Assembly: GCA_963842235.1 (NCBI GenBank) | Contig: CAWJFT010000001.1 | Span: forward strand, 1,488,001-1,552,000 | DNA length: 64,000 nucleotides | Reading direction: 5' to 3' | DNA from: JACDAN01 sp963842235 | GTDB lineage: Bacteria > Actinomycetota > Thermoleophilia > Gaiellales > Gaiellaceae | Shown: positions 9,009 through 17,144 of the stretch, piece by piece | How the letters are laid out: the number at the start of each line of letters is the position of its first letter | Numbering within the stretch: the stretch's first letter is position 1 | Made by a program: the position numbers and the translations under genes | The notes under the pieces: generated by a model | Database searches by the model: none | Told to the model about the DNA's origin: nothing | Seen by the model: the letters and a program-made list of their open reading frames with translations, nothing else

Positions 9009-10325
9009 CTACCCCTTGACGAAGCTCAGCTCGGGGGTGATCGTCTTCACGAACGTCGGCTCGCCGTTCTTGACCTGGAAGAACGTGACCGTGCCGAGGG
9101 TCGTGTCGCCGTTCTCGTCGATCTTGAAGCTGCCCAGGATGCCGTCCTTGATATCCGTGTTGAACAGCTCCTCCGAGATCTTCGCCCGGTCGGTGCTTCC
9201 AGCCCGGTCGATCGCGTCGAGGAGCACCTCGGCCGCCTGGGCCGCATAGGCGGTGTAGGGATCGACGGTGGACTTGCCTGTGTCCGCCTTGAAGTCATCG
9301 ACGAACTGCTTCCCCTTGCCCTTCAGCTGATCGACGGGGATGCCCGGCTGGCTGATGTACATGTTGTTCGCCGCTCCGCCGGCCCCGTCGATCGTCGCCG
9401 AGATCGGCGTCCAGCCGTCAGGCCCGAGCAGCTGCACATTCGGGCCGAGCCCAGCCCGCAGGTCCTTGATCAGCTTGCCGCCGTTGTTGCAGACGATGCC
9501 GCCCAGGAACACCGAGTCCGCACCCGATGCCTTGATGCGGCTCGCGATCGACTCGTAGCTCGAGGCCTTCTTGTCCCACTTCTGGTTGCCGAGAGATGCG
9601 ATCCCGAGCTTCTTGGCGTAGTTGATGAAGAGAGTCGCGATGCCCTGGCCGTAGGTCTCGCCGTCGTTCAAGACGAAGACCTTCTTCAGCCCGAGCTCCT
9701 TTGCGTACTGCGCGTTCGCGGCACCCTGGAACTGGTCGTTCCAGACCACGCGCGCGTAGTTGCGGGTGCCCGTCGGGTAGTAGTTGTCGGGCTCGCCCGC
9801 CTCCGTGCCGGGGCCGCCTATGGTCAGGCCCGGATACGTGTTCGACGGGCTGACCATTGCGACCGGCCCGTTCGACGCCCGGTTCAGCACCGGGATGACG
9901 AGCTTCGCACAACCGGAGTTGAACGTTCCGATGAGGCCGATCATGTTCTCGTTCTCCGCGTAGGCCCTCGCGTTCGACGAGCACTTTGCGGAGTCCCAGC
10001 TCCCTGCCTGCGCGGTCGAGTCGTCGCAGGACTGGAAGCCGATGGTGATGTCTCCCACCTTCCAGTCGCGCTGCTTCAGCGCGAACTCGACGGCGTCCGC
10101 CATCTCAGTGGTGAGTGAGCGGTTTGCACCCTGGAGCGGGAAGTCCGAGGCGATGATCGCCTCGGGATCGCCGTCACCTTCGAAGCGGATCGGACCGCAG
10201 GACGCAGACGGGAGCGCGGTTGCCTTCCCCCCACCGCCGTCGTCACCACCGCCGCAGCCGACGGCCGCAAGGCCGAGGACGGCTATGAGCAAGACCAGAA
10301 AACCTAGTAACCCACGCTGCTTCAA
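9009..10325 (-). CDS. livK: Branched-chain amino acid ABC transporter substrate-binding lipoprotein
   Basis: This is the extracytoplasmic ligand-binding protein of the Liv system, type I periplasmic-binding fold (Peripla_BP_6). I place the start at TTG 10325 (MKQRGLLGF), because a GGAGGTG ribosome site lies at 10333-10339 at ideal spacing. The frame remains open further upstream but without such a site. The lipoprotein signal ends in LAAVGC, so Cys24 would be lipidated, followed by a G/D-rich linker. The mature protein is about 415 residues. It is the first gene of the operon, and the ligand may be an amino acid other than Leu/Ile/Val. Confidence 0.93.
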   Translation of the reverse strand: MKQRGLLGFLVLLIAVLGLAAVGCGGGDDGGGGKATALPSASCGPIRFEGDGDPEAIIASDFPLQGANRSLTTEMADAVEFALKQRDWKVGDITIGFQSCDDSTAQAGSWDSAKCSSNARAYAENENMIGLIGTFNSGCAKLVIPVLNRASNGPVAMVSPSNTYPGLTIGGPGTEAGEPDNYYPTGTRNYARVVWNDQFQGAANAQYAKELGLKKVFVLNDGETYGQGIATLFINYAKKLGIASLGNQKWDKKASSYESIASRIKASGADSVFLGGIVCNNGGKLIKDLRAGLGPNVQLLGPDGWTPISATIDGAGGAANNMYISQPGIPVDQLKGKGKQFVDDFKADTGKSTVDPYTAYAAQAAEVLLDAIDRAGSTDRAKISEELFNTDIKDGILGSFKIDENGDTTLGTVTFFQVKNGEPTFVKTITPELSFVKG

Positions 10326-10398
10326 ACTACGCCACCTCCATCGCCGGGTTCGCCGTTGCGGAAGGCGGGGCCGCCGCCGATCCGCGCTCCGGCCGGAA

Positions 10399-10427
10399 AG
10401 TATCCGGTCTACCGGAGTCTGTCGCAA
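10399..10427 (-). promoter_or_regulatory. Predicted sigma-70-type promoter of the liv operon
   Basis: On the minus strand a -35-like TTGCGA (10422-10427) and a -10-like GATACT (10399-10404) are separated by 17 bases. Transcription would start near 10392, leaving a leader of about 65 bases before the livK TTG start. Each hexamer matches consensus at four of six positions. No operator could be identified. Confidence 0.45.
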
Positions 10428-10471
10428 GCGAGAACCTTCAACTGAGGTCGAATCGCAGCCGCGCGTCGCTC

Positions 10472-10560
10472 AAATTCGCCGCGGAACGGGCTTTGCCCCG
10501 TTCCGCCGTAACGGCTCCTAGAGAAGGAATCGCCGAAAGTCGGAGACTTTCGGCGAAATT
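10472..10560 (+). repeat. Composite palindromic element, copy A (short form)
   Basis: The core 10477-10555 holds three successive hairpins: one with core GGAACGGGCTTTGCCCCGTTC, one around CGGCTCCTAGAGAAGGAA, and one built from GCCGAAAGTC and GACTTTCGGC. It is flanked by AAATT on both sides (10472-10476 and 10556-10560), compatible with a 5-bp target duplication. It is the same element as copies B and C but lacks their third hairpin. It lies between the liv promoter region and tRNA-Leu. Confidence 0.75.
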
Positions 10561-10562
10561 GA

Positions 10563-10646
10563 TGCCGAAGGCGGGAGTCGAACCCGCACGTCCCGAGGGA
10601 CACCGGATTTTGAGTCCGGCGCGTCTGCCAGTTCCGCCACTTCGGC
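10563..10646 (-). tRNA. tRNA-Leu (anticodon CAA)
   Basis: The minus strand folds into a class II tRNA of 84 bases. The acceptor stem is GCCGAAG with CTTCGGC plus discriminator A. The anticodon stem CCGGA/TCCGG closes the loop CTCAAAA, giving anticodon CAA. There is a long variable arm of the leucine type, and the T arm is GCGGG-TTCGACT-CCCGC. The 3' CCA is not encoded. It reads the TTG codon and G-U-free wobble partners only. Confidence 0.96.
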
Positions 10647-10666
10647 TGCGCGAATAGGGTAGCCGC

Positions 10667-11713
10667 GTGACCAGTCGAATCGGCATCCTCACCGGCGGCG
10701 GCGACTGCCCCGGGCTGAACGCGGTCATCCGCGCCGTCACGCGCCGCCTGCTCGACCGGGAGGCCGAGGTCGTCGGAATCCGCGAGGGCTGGCGCGGGCT
10801 CGTCGAGGGCCTCTTCCAGCCGCTCGGCTACCGCGAGATCTCGGGGATCCTGCCCCGGGGCGGGACGATCCTCGGCACCTCTCGGACGAACCCGTACCGA
10901 AGCGACGACGGAGTCGAGCGCGTCCTGTCGACGTTCTCCGAGCAGGGGCTCCACGCGCTCGTCGCGATCGGCGGCGAGGACACGCTCGGGGTCGCGGCGA
11001 AGCTGCACGCCGAGCACGGGTTCCCGGTCGTCGGCGTGCCGAAGACGATCGACAACGACCTGTCGGCGACGGACTACACCTTCGGGTTCGACACCGCCGT
11101 CTGGATCGCGACGGAGGCGATCGATCGCCTGCACACGACGGCGGAGTCGCACAACCGCGTCATGGTCGTGGAGGTCATGGGCCGACAGACGGGCTGGATC
11201 GCCGTCATGAGCGGGATCGCCGGAGGCGCCGACATGATCCTCATCCCCGAGCAGCCGCTGACGGTCGAGCAGGCCTGCGCCGAGCTCATGCACCGTCACG
11301 AACGCGGGAAGGACTTCTCCATCGTCGTCGTCAGCGAGGGGTACGAGCTGACCTACGAGTCGGGCGAGCGCCGCGCGGTTACGCAGCAGGCCGAGATCGA
11401 CCAGTTCGGCCACATCCGGTTCGGCGGCGTCGGTGATGCCCTCGCGCGGGAGATCGAGGACCGCACCGGCTACGAGACTCGCGTGACGGTGCTCGGCCAC
11501 GTGCAACGCGGCGGCAGTCCCACGCCGCGGGACCGCGTGCTCGCCACGCGCTTCGGGCTCCACGCCGCGGATCTCGTGGAGAACGAACACTTCGGGCGGA
11601 TGGCCGCTCTGCACGGGGACGAGATCGTCGACGTCGCCCTCGAGGAGGCAACCCGCGAGCTCAAGAAGGTGCCCGAGCGCTGGTACCGCGTCGCGCGGGC
11701 GTTTTTCGGTTAG
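10667..11713 (+). CDS. pfkA: 6-phosphofructokinase, probably pyrophosphate-dependent (group III)
   Basis: Phosphorylates fructose 6-phosphate in glycolysis; 348 residues from GTG 10667. The nucleotide-site signature is GILTGGGDCPGLNAV, and the substrate-site motif is PKTIDNDLSATDYTFGFDTA. Asp105 in GGEDT and Lys126 in PKTIDND are the residues that mark PPi-using enzymes. ATP-using ones carry Gly at the first position, and classical bacterial PfkA has Gly at the second. The actinomycete group-III family includes both ATP- and PPi-users, so the cosubstrate is an inference from these two residues. It begins 20 bases after the tRNA-Leu boundary and ends directly at repeat copy B. Confidence 0.92.
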   Translation: MTSRIGILTGGGDCPGLNAVIRAVTRRLLDREAEVVGIREGWRGLVEGLFQPLGYREISGILPRGGTILGTSRTNPYRSDDGVERVLSTFSEQGLHALVAIGGEDTLGVAAKLHAEHGFPVVGVPKTIDNDLSATDYTFGFDTAVWIATEAIDRLHTTAESHNRVMVVEVMGRQTGWIAVMSGIAGGADMILIPEQPLTVEQACAELMHRHERGKDFSIVVVSEGYELTYESGERRAVTQQAEIDQFGHIRFGGVGDALAREIEDRTGYETRVTVLGHVQRGGSPTPRDRVLATRFGLHAADLVENEHFGRMAALHGDEIVDVALEEATRELKKVPERWYRVARAFFG

Positions 11714-11718
11714 TTCTT

Positions 11719-11853
11719 CGCTGAAAGTCTCACGACTTTCAGCGACCGATATGGAGCCGGGCGGCGCTTCGCGCCGCGCGGCCGAAGGGCGCTCTGCCGC
11801 TTCCTTATCGAGGAGACCGCAGCGGCGGAACGGGCAAAGCCCGTTCCGCGGCG
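11719..11853 (-). repeat. Composite palindromic element, copy B (long form, inverted)
   Basis: Read on the minus strand, this shows the same order of four hairpins as copy C. The first 29 bases are identical to copy C, and the third hairpin is GCGCGGCGC-GAA-GCGCCGC. The last uses CTGAAAGTC/GACTTTCAG in place of the CCGAAAGTC form, a compensated change on both arms. It separates the convergent pfkA and Dyp-like genes and may terminate both. No flanking direct repeat is visible here. Confidence 0.75.
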
Positions 11854-11866
11854 ATAAGAGCTGGTG

Positions 11867-13276
11867 CTACAGGAACTCCACAAGCGGAAAGCTGCGGTGG
11901 CTTCGCGGCGGTACGAGGAAGTTCTGGCGATGCGTGGTGCGCAGCACGGAGTTCAGGCCCTGGCCCCGTGAACGCTGCTGGATCGGCAGCCTCGTTCCGT
12001 CCGGGAAGACTCCGTCCATGGCGAGACGGTTGCGACGAAAGTCGTCGCTGGAGGGGTTGAACGTGAGGAAGTGAACGCCGGCGGCCGGCTGGTCGTGGAA
12101 GCCGTCGCGCTTGGGGTCGGCGGTCCAGAAGAAGGGGTTGTCGAGGGTGTTGAAGTCGGCGCGCAGCGGAATCGCACTTCCCTTCCGGTAGAGGCGGCCG
12201 TCGGCGCCGCGCACATCCATCTGCAGGCGCGAGGTGGGCTGGATCGAGGCGCCGTGGCCGATCGCCCCGAAGCGCCTGAAGTCCGTCCTCACGTCGCGCT
12301 CGCCCGCGGCGTCCCGCGGGGGCTGCGGCAGCGTCTGTGCCCCCTCCTTCGCCTCGAGCCGGGGCCGGAACGTCGTGTCGACGCGCTCGCGGTAGTCGAA
12401 GTCGAGATACCAGGCCTCGAGGTTCTCGAAGATGTGGGAGAGGTGCAGATTGGTGCCGCCGCGGAAGTACCCGTCGCGCATGTCGACGAGGCCGAGCGTC
12501 TCGAAGTTCGCGCTCGCCGACTGACCCTGCGTGTGCGTCTGGGTGGACGTGAACCCGAGGAAGAGCTGCGCAGTGTCGGGAATCAGGTCGGCGCCCGGCA
12601 CGCCTGCAGCAGTCGCCATCGCCTTCGGGAGGCTCGTCGCGCCGCCGAAGCCGCCGCCCTGGAAGCCCTTGCGGATGCTCGTGAGCTCGAAGAGGTCGCC
12701 GGCGTCGTCGAAGAGCGCCTCCGCGCCGTCGGCGACGTGTTGACGATCGTCGCTGCGGATGAGGATCGCGACATCGTTGTCCTCGAGGATCGTGGCGGCC
12801 GGGTCGCTCGGGAAGCGAACCGCGTCGAGCAGCGCCGGCACCGGGGCTTCGCCGGTCCGCGAAGCGCGCCGGTCGATCGGGAGGTGCCGCGCCGCGAGCG
12901 CAGGGACATAGCGGCGGAAGTACGGGACGCCCCAGGCGACCGTCACGGCGAGGCCGGCCGGCGAGACCTCGTAGCGGCTCTCGAGGCCGCGGAGCGCCTG
13001 CTCCAGCGTCTCCTGCGCGTCCTGCACGTCCGCGCGCCGCGCGCCGACGCGCAGCTTCGCCGTCACGACCTGGTGGTGGAGCGGCGGCTCGATCACCTCG
13101 ACGCCCTCGTGCTCGATCGTCTTCATCCCGGCCAGCAGGTGCTGCTCGGCCGGCAGCGTCCCGGCTGGAGCGCGCTCGGGCGACTCGGTGAGCTGGTCGA
13201 CCAGCTCGTAGATGCCGGCGGCTCCCAGAGCGCCGGCGGCGGCCCCGCCGAGCAGTTGCCTGCGTGTCAGCCGCAC
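11867..13276 (-). CDS. Tat-exported Dyp-type-peroxidase-like protein
   Basis: The 469-residue protein from GTG 13276 begins MRLTRRQLLGGAAAGALG, a clear twin-arginine signal (Arg5-Arg6), so it would be exported folded. The body resembles the Dyp-peroxidase superfamily, with a ferredoxin-like fold pattern and a C-terminal VHFLTFNPSSDDFRRNRLAM. The hallmark GxxDG motif is not apparent: the glycine-rich loop reads GGGFGGATSLPKAM. A His in NLHLSHIFENLEAWY is a candidate ligand. Haem binding and peroxidase activity are therefore uncertain, and it may belong to a Dyp-related family of unknown function. It is the last gene of a run with the lipoprotein (8-base gap) and the SpeE-like gene. Confidence 0.6.
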   Translation of the reverse strand: MRLTRRQLLGGAAAGALGAAGIYELVDQLTESPERAPAGTLPAEQHLLAGMKTIEHEGVEVIEPPLHHQVVTAKLRVGARRADVQDAQETLEQALRGLESRYEVSPAGLAVTVAWGVPYFRRYVPALAARHLPIDRRASRTGEAPVPALLDAVRFPSDPAATILEDNDVAILIRSDDRQHVADGAEALFDDAGDLFELTSIRKGFQGGGFGGATSLPKAMATAAGVPGADLIPDTAQLFLGFTSTQTHTQGQSASANFETLGLVDMRDGYFRGGTNLHLSHIFENLEAWYLDFDYRERVDTTFRPRLEAKEGAQTLPQPPRDAAGERDVRTDFRRFGAIGHGASIQPTSRLQMDVRGADGRLYRKGSAIPLRADFNTLDNPFFWTADPKRDGFHDQPAAGVHFLTFNPSSDDFRRNRLAMDGVFPDGTRLPIQQRSRGQGLNSVLRTTHRQNFLVPPRSHRSFPLVEFL

Positions 13277-13284
13277 CGAGGTGC

Positions 13285-13914
13285 TTACGCGGTCGGCCGG
13301 ATCAGCTCGAGCCCTCCGACGAGCCGATCCAGATTGCTGATCACCTTGCGGAACGTGAGCGGCGGGGCGACGTGCTCGCTGACGGTGTAGAGGGTGCCGT
13401 TGCGGCGCCAGAGATAGGTGACGTGCCACTGGTCGGCGTCCCGTGAGACCGTGTAGACGGTCACCTTCCTGCCACCGAGCTGACGGGTTCCGCGCGGATC
13501 GCTGAAGCACGGCACCGAGCGTCTCCGGGTCTTCCCGTCGGAGGTCTGGACGTCGATGCAGCGCGGGACGCTCGTCTGGCCCGGATAACCGCGGAAGTTG
13601 ACGTGGATGTCGCCGCTCCCGGCCTCGTGCCAGAGGAACCCGATCAGGTAGCTGCGGTCACGGCTGACGACCGGGCCACCGCTCGACCACTGGCCGTCGA
13701 TCAGCCCGTCGAGCGGGCTAGGCATCCAGCTCGGGCAGTAGACCGGCGCGTCGATGCGGTTGGCGAGCCGCTGCCAGCCCGGCTTCCAGGCCGCCTGGCA
13801 GCGCGCCGGCTGCGAACCGGCCGAGGCCGTGTCCTCGGCATTGCTTCCGTAGGAACAGCCCGCCAGCGCCGCGACCAGCGCAACCGGGATCAGGACCCTC
13901 CACACGGATATCAC
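13285..13914 (-). CDS. Putative lipoprotein of unknown function
   Basis: I do not recognise this family. From GTG 13914 it has a lipoprotein signal, MISVWRVLIPVALVAALAGC, with lipobox LAGC and Cys20, then about 190 residues without further membrane segments. Several cysteines (PARCQAAW, PVYCPSWM, PRCIDVQ, VPCFSD) could form disulfides outside the cell. It sits 7 bases after the SpeE-like gene and 8 bases before the Dyp-like Tat gene, so it probably works with them at the cell surface. Confidence 0.65.
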   Translation of the reverse strand: MISVWRVLIPVALVAALAGCSYGSNAEDTASAGSQPARCQAAWKPGWQRLANRIDAPVYCPSWMPSPLDGLIDGQWSSGGPVVSRDRSYLIGFLWHEAGSGDIHVNFRGYPGQTSVPRCIDVQTSDGKTRRRSVPCFSDPRGTRQLGGRKVTVYTVSRDADQWHVTYLWRRNGTLYTVSEHVAPPLTFRKVISNLDRLVGGLELIRPTA

Positions 13915-13921
13915 GGTAGCG

Positions 13922-15532
13922 CTACTCCAGAAGGAGCAGCGAGTCAGTCGGCGCGTACTGGTCGGTGAGCGTCGGCACGCCATCGAGCGAAATCGGGGCA
14001 TCGTGGCGGTCGAGGATCCTCTGGCGGAGGTCCGGCGCCGTCGGATGCTGTGCTCTGATCGCCGCCCAGCGCTGGACGAGGAAGGGCTTCGACGGTGCTG
14101 CGCCTTCGGTCGCGACGAGGATCAGGTTGCGCACCGTCGTATCCCCCTCGTCGCCGAGACGGATCGTCGGGTGCACGAGGACGGTCGGAAAGACCGAGCG
14201 GTAGGTTCGGTAGATCGAGCGGAAGAGCCGCGAACGGTCGCCGGATATGGCCCCAATCGTGTTCGTCAGGATCACGCCGCCCGGGTTGAGCCGCGACCGA
14301 GCGAGCTCCATGAACTCGCTCGTGAACAGGTGGAACGGGATCGAGTCCGCGAAGAATGCGTCGATCAGGATCGCGTCCCAGCGCTCCTTGTGCCGGTCGA
14401 GATACCGGCGTCCGTCGTCGATCGCCACCTGCAGGCGCGGGTCGCGGGGGAGCGCGAAGAAGCGGTAGGCGACGTCCTTGACGACCGGGTCGAGCTCCAC
14501 TCCCTGAAGGTGGAGTTGCGGGAAGTCGCGCCAGAGGCGCTTCGGAGCCGAGCCGCCGCCGAGGCCGATGAAGAGGACGTTGCGGGCCTTCGGGTTGTAG
14601 GCCTCGAGCAGGTGGAAGAGATCGGTGTACTCGAACGCCGTCGCGAACGGGCGGCCGATGATCATCCCGCTCTGGTAGCTGGCGTCGAAGCGGAGATATC
14701 GAGTCGTCGGGTCGTCCGTGACGGTGAGCCGGTGGTAGCGCGTGTCCTTTGCGTAGCGAAGGAGCAGACCCGCGCCTGAGGGAGGCTCCTGCCCTCTGGC
14801 GTAGCCGGCGCGCCGGTAGAGCGGCGACCAGTTCCGCGCCTGGGCCGCGCTCACGGTCCCGCCGGTATCGGGGGCGACCTGCACGGCGGCGAAGGCAGCG
14901 AGCGCCAGACCGGCCGCCGCTAACGCCGTGACCAGGATCAGGCGCTCGGAGAGCGCCACGAGAGCGGCTGCCGCGAACAGCGTGGCGGCCGCGAGGCTGA
15001 GCAGCTGGTCGGTGCCGAACTCCGGGATCAGCCAGAACGCCGTCGCGAAGGTGCCTGCGATCGACCCCGCCGTCGAGATGGCGAACAGGCGCCCGGCGGT
15101 CTGTCCGAGCGTCGTCAGCGAGTTCGCTCGGAGCCGGACCGCGATCGGCGCGACTCCGGCCAGGACCAGGCTGGGGGGCCCGAAGAGCGCAATCGCGGCC
15201 AGGAGCGGGTTCAGACGGGGCCCCGGGTCCCAGTCGACGATCGCCTCGAGCACACGCTCGTCGAGAACCGGGATCGCGAGCACGAAGAGCGCACCTAGGG
15301 CCATGACCCCGGCGAGCAGGTGCGGTGTGGGCCACCGGTCGGCGAGCCAACCGCCCGCCCAGTAGCCGAGCGCGAGGCCCGCGAGCACAACCCCGATCAG
15401 CGCTCCCCAGACATAGAGCGAGTTGCCGAAGAACGGCGCGAGCACGCGCGACGCCGCGATCTCCATCCCCAGCACGACCGCTCCGGAGACGAACACGGCG
15501 CCCGCGACGATGAGGCCGCGGCGGATCGTCAC
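13922..15532 (-). CDS. Membrane-anchored spermidine-synthase-like protein
   Basis: The N-terminal 215 or so residues contain about seven hydrophobic helices of the fused MFS/spermidine-synthase type, starting MTIRRGLIVAGAVFVSG. The C-terminal half is a SpeE-like Rossmann domain with VLFIGLGGGSAPKR (around 320-330), QGVELDPVV and a catalytic-region IDAFFADSIPFHLF. Such fusions are common in actinobacteria. Their substrates are mostly unknown, and polyamine synthesis should not be assumed. It is the first of three closely spaced genes and lies immediately after a 162-bp giant hairpin. Confidence 0.8.
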   Translation of the reverse strand: MTIRRGLIVAGAVFVSGAVVLGMEIAASRVLAPFFGNSLYVWGALIGVVLAGLALGYWAGGWLADRWPTPHLLAGVMALGALFVLAIPVLDERVLEAIVDWDPGPRLNPLLAAIALFGPPSLVLAGVAPIAVRLRANSLTTLGQTAGRLFAISTAGSIAGTFATAFWLIPEFGTDQLLSLAAATLFAAAALVALSERLILVTALAAAGLALAAFAAVQVAPDTGGTVSAAQARNWSPLYRRAGYARGQEPPSGAGLLLRYAKDTRYHRLTVTDDPTTRYLRFDASYQSGMIIGRPFATAFEYTDLFHLLEAYNPKARNVLFIGLGGGSAPKRLWRDFPQLHLQGVELDPVVKDVAYRFFALPRDPRLQVAIDDGRRYLDRHKERWDAILIDAFFADSIPFHLFTSEFMELARSRLNPGGVILTNTIGAISGDRSRLFRSIYRTYRSVFPTVLVHPTIRLGDEGDTTVRNLILVATEGAAPSKPFLVQRWAAIRAQHPTAPDLRQRILDRHDAPISLDGVPTLTDQYAPTDSLLLLE

Positions 15533-15545
15533 CGCATGACCTTAG

Positions 15546-15707
15546 GGAGGGTTTGGCGGAACGCAGTCTGTGCCGCAGGAGCACGCTGCTCGCCCCGAGG
15601 CGGCGTCCTCAGTCGCCCCCGTATCTGACTGATACGGGGGCTCCCTGCGTCCTTGCCTCGGAACGACCAGCGCACTCCTGCGACGAGCGGCATTCCGCCA
15701 AACCCTC
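15546..15707. repeat. 162-bp giant imperfect hairpin, MITE-like
   Basis: Terminal inverted repeats of 16 bp (GGAGGGTTTGGCGGAA and its complement) enclose nested pairing arms: GCAGGAG/CTCCTGC, GCTG/CAGC, CCGAGGC/GCCTCGG and CCCCCGTATC/GATACGGGGG around a 5-base loop (tgact). Almost the whole interval folds on itself. TAG flanks both ends, a possible 3-bp target duplication, though the right-hand CTA/TAG also supplies the stop of the adjoining gene. It has no coding capacity and separates two minus-strand genes. Confidence 0.7.
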
Positions 15708-17144
15708 CTAGAGCTCGTAGACCGCGACCCAAGGCCCCGCCAGTTTGCCGACACCCTGTCGGTAGAAGCGCCGGTTCCCCTCGCGGTCGAGCTCCATGTA
15801 GAAGCGGCTCTCGACCGGATAGCGCCCCCGCTCCTTGAGCACCGGGTCGGCGACGGCACCCGTCACGAGCACGTAGCCGACGTCCAGCTCGCGAAGCCGG
15901 GCGAGGTTGCGCCGGGGATCAGGCTTCCGGCCGGGGCCCGGCTGCGCGAGGCGCAGGACGCGGACGTCGTCGGGCGCCGCGGTCGCCGGATCGGCCGCGA
16001 CCAGTACGCCGTTCGTCACGTTCTCCTCCATCCAGTCGTGTGCGGCCACGCGCGTGTCGGTACGTACGAGCGGCCGGGTGTCCTGGATCGACCAGACGAG
16101 CGGAATGACCAACAGGAGCAGGGTCACGGGTGCAAGCGACCGAAGGCGGCCGGCGAGCGCGCCGAGCGCGGGCACGAGCGGCAGGAGGTAGCGGTCGAAG
16201 TGGGCGTCGAGTGGAACGAGCGTCGCGAAGTAGGCGAGGACGAAAGCGGCAAGGACCTTGTCGGCGAGCGTGCGGTAGATCAAGGCGAGCACGAGACCCG
16301 CGAGCGCGATGAGGAGCGCCGGACCGATGCTCTCCCAGAGGCGGTCGAGGAAGGCGAACGGCGTCCACGGGTCGTCCTCGAAGCCGAGCCAACCGCGGCG
16401 TACGTTCCGCTGGACGCGAAGGACGTCGTCGACTGCGTCGCCGAGGTGGACGGCGAAATAGGGGCTCGCCGCGAGGAACGCCGCCGGAGCAAGCGCCGCG
16501 GCGCCCGCGAGGCGGCGCCAGTCTCCCCATCCGGCAACGAGCAGGGGAACGAGCAGCACGAAGCCGGGGTACTTGAAGCTCGCGGTGAGGCCGATCGCGA
16601 TCCCGGCCGGGATCAACTGGCGGCGGACGAGCAGGGCCAGAGAGGCCGCAACGCCGAGCGTCAGGGGGACATCGGTGACCGCCATCCGCGAGTACTCCAC
16701 GTGCACGGTCGCGACCGCGGTGAGCGCGGCGGCGACGAAGCCCGCGAGGAGGCCGTAAGCCCGTCCGCCGAGCCACCAGGCGGCCGCGATTCCGGCGAGC
16801 GCGAGCGCGACCACAACGAGCCTGGCGATCAGGTACGACGGCTCGGCGGACCAGGCCTGGAACGGCGCCAGCATGTACATGAGCAGCGTCGGTTCGTCGA
16901 ACCAGCCCGGGTCGAGCCCGCCGCCGTGGCTCATCCGCCAGGCCCGCGGGACGATGCTCTCCTCGTCGGGGTTGAGCAGCGGGAAGGGCAGGCCGTAGCG
17001 GACGCCGACGAGCCGGATCGCGGCGGCGCCGGCAAGCAGCGCGGCGAGTGCGAGCCACGGGCGGCCCCAGCGGGTCTCCCTCAGCGGAGTGTCAGACCTC
17101 AGGGGGCGCCGCGCCGACCAGGTGGGCGACGTTGCCCGCCGCAA
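15708..17144 (-). CDS. GT39-like membrane glycosyltransferase
   Basis: This is an integral membrane protein of 478 residues with about ten or more hydrophobic helices. It resembles the dolichyl-phosphate-mannose mannosyltransferase (PMT/ArnT) superfamily, which uses lipid-linked sugars outside the membrane. The first external loop has NPDEES (Asp60-Glu61), matching the acidic pair these enzymes use for catalysis and metal binding. The start is uncertain: TTG 17144 overlaps the upstream gene by 53 bases, and no later ATG or GTG precedes the first helix. The acceptor is unknown. Confidence 0.7.
   Translation of the reverse strand: MRRATSPTWSARRPLRSDTPLRETRWGRPWLALAALLAGAAAIRLVGVRYGLPFPLLNPDEESIVPRAWRMSHGGGLDPGWFDEPTLLMYMLAPFQAWSAEPSYLIARLVVVALALAGIAAAWWLGGRAYGLLAGFVAAALTAVATVHVEYSRMAVTDVPLTLGVAASLALLVRRQLIPAGIAIGLTASFKYPGFVLLVPLLVAGWGDWRRLAGAAALAPAAFLAASPYFAVHLGDAVDDVLRVQRNVRRGWLGFEDDPWTPFAFLDRLWESIGPALLIALAGLVLALIYRTLADKVLAAFVLAYFATLVPLDAHFDRYLLPLVPALGALAGRLRSLAPVTLLLLVIPLVWSIQDTRPLVRTDTRVAAHDWMEENVTNGVLVAADPATAAPDDVRVLRLAQPGPGRKPDPRRNLARLRELDVGYVLVTGAVADPVLKERGRYPVESRFYMELDREGNRRFYRQGVGKLAGPWVAVYEL

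Noticed and set aside
11867..13914. EfeUOB-type iron uptake operon
   Set aside because: The lipoprotein lacks an EfeO-like cupredoxin or M75 pattern, no EfeU permease is present, and the Dyp-like protein lacks a clear GxxDG.
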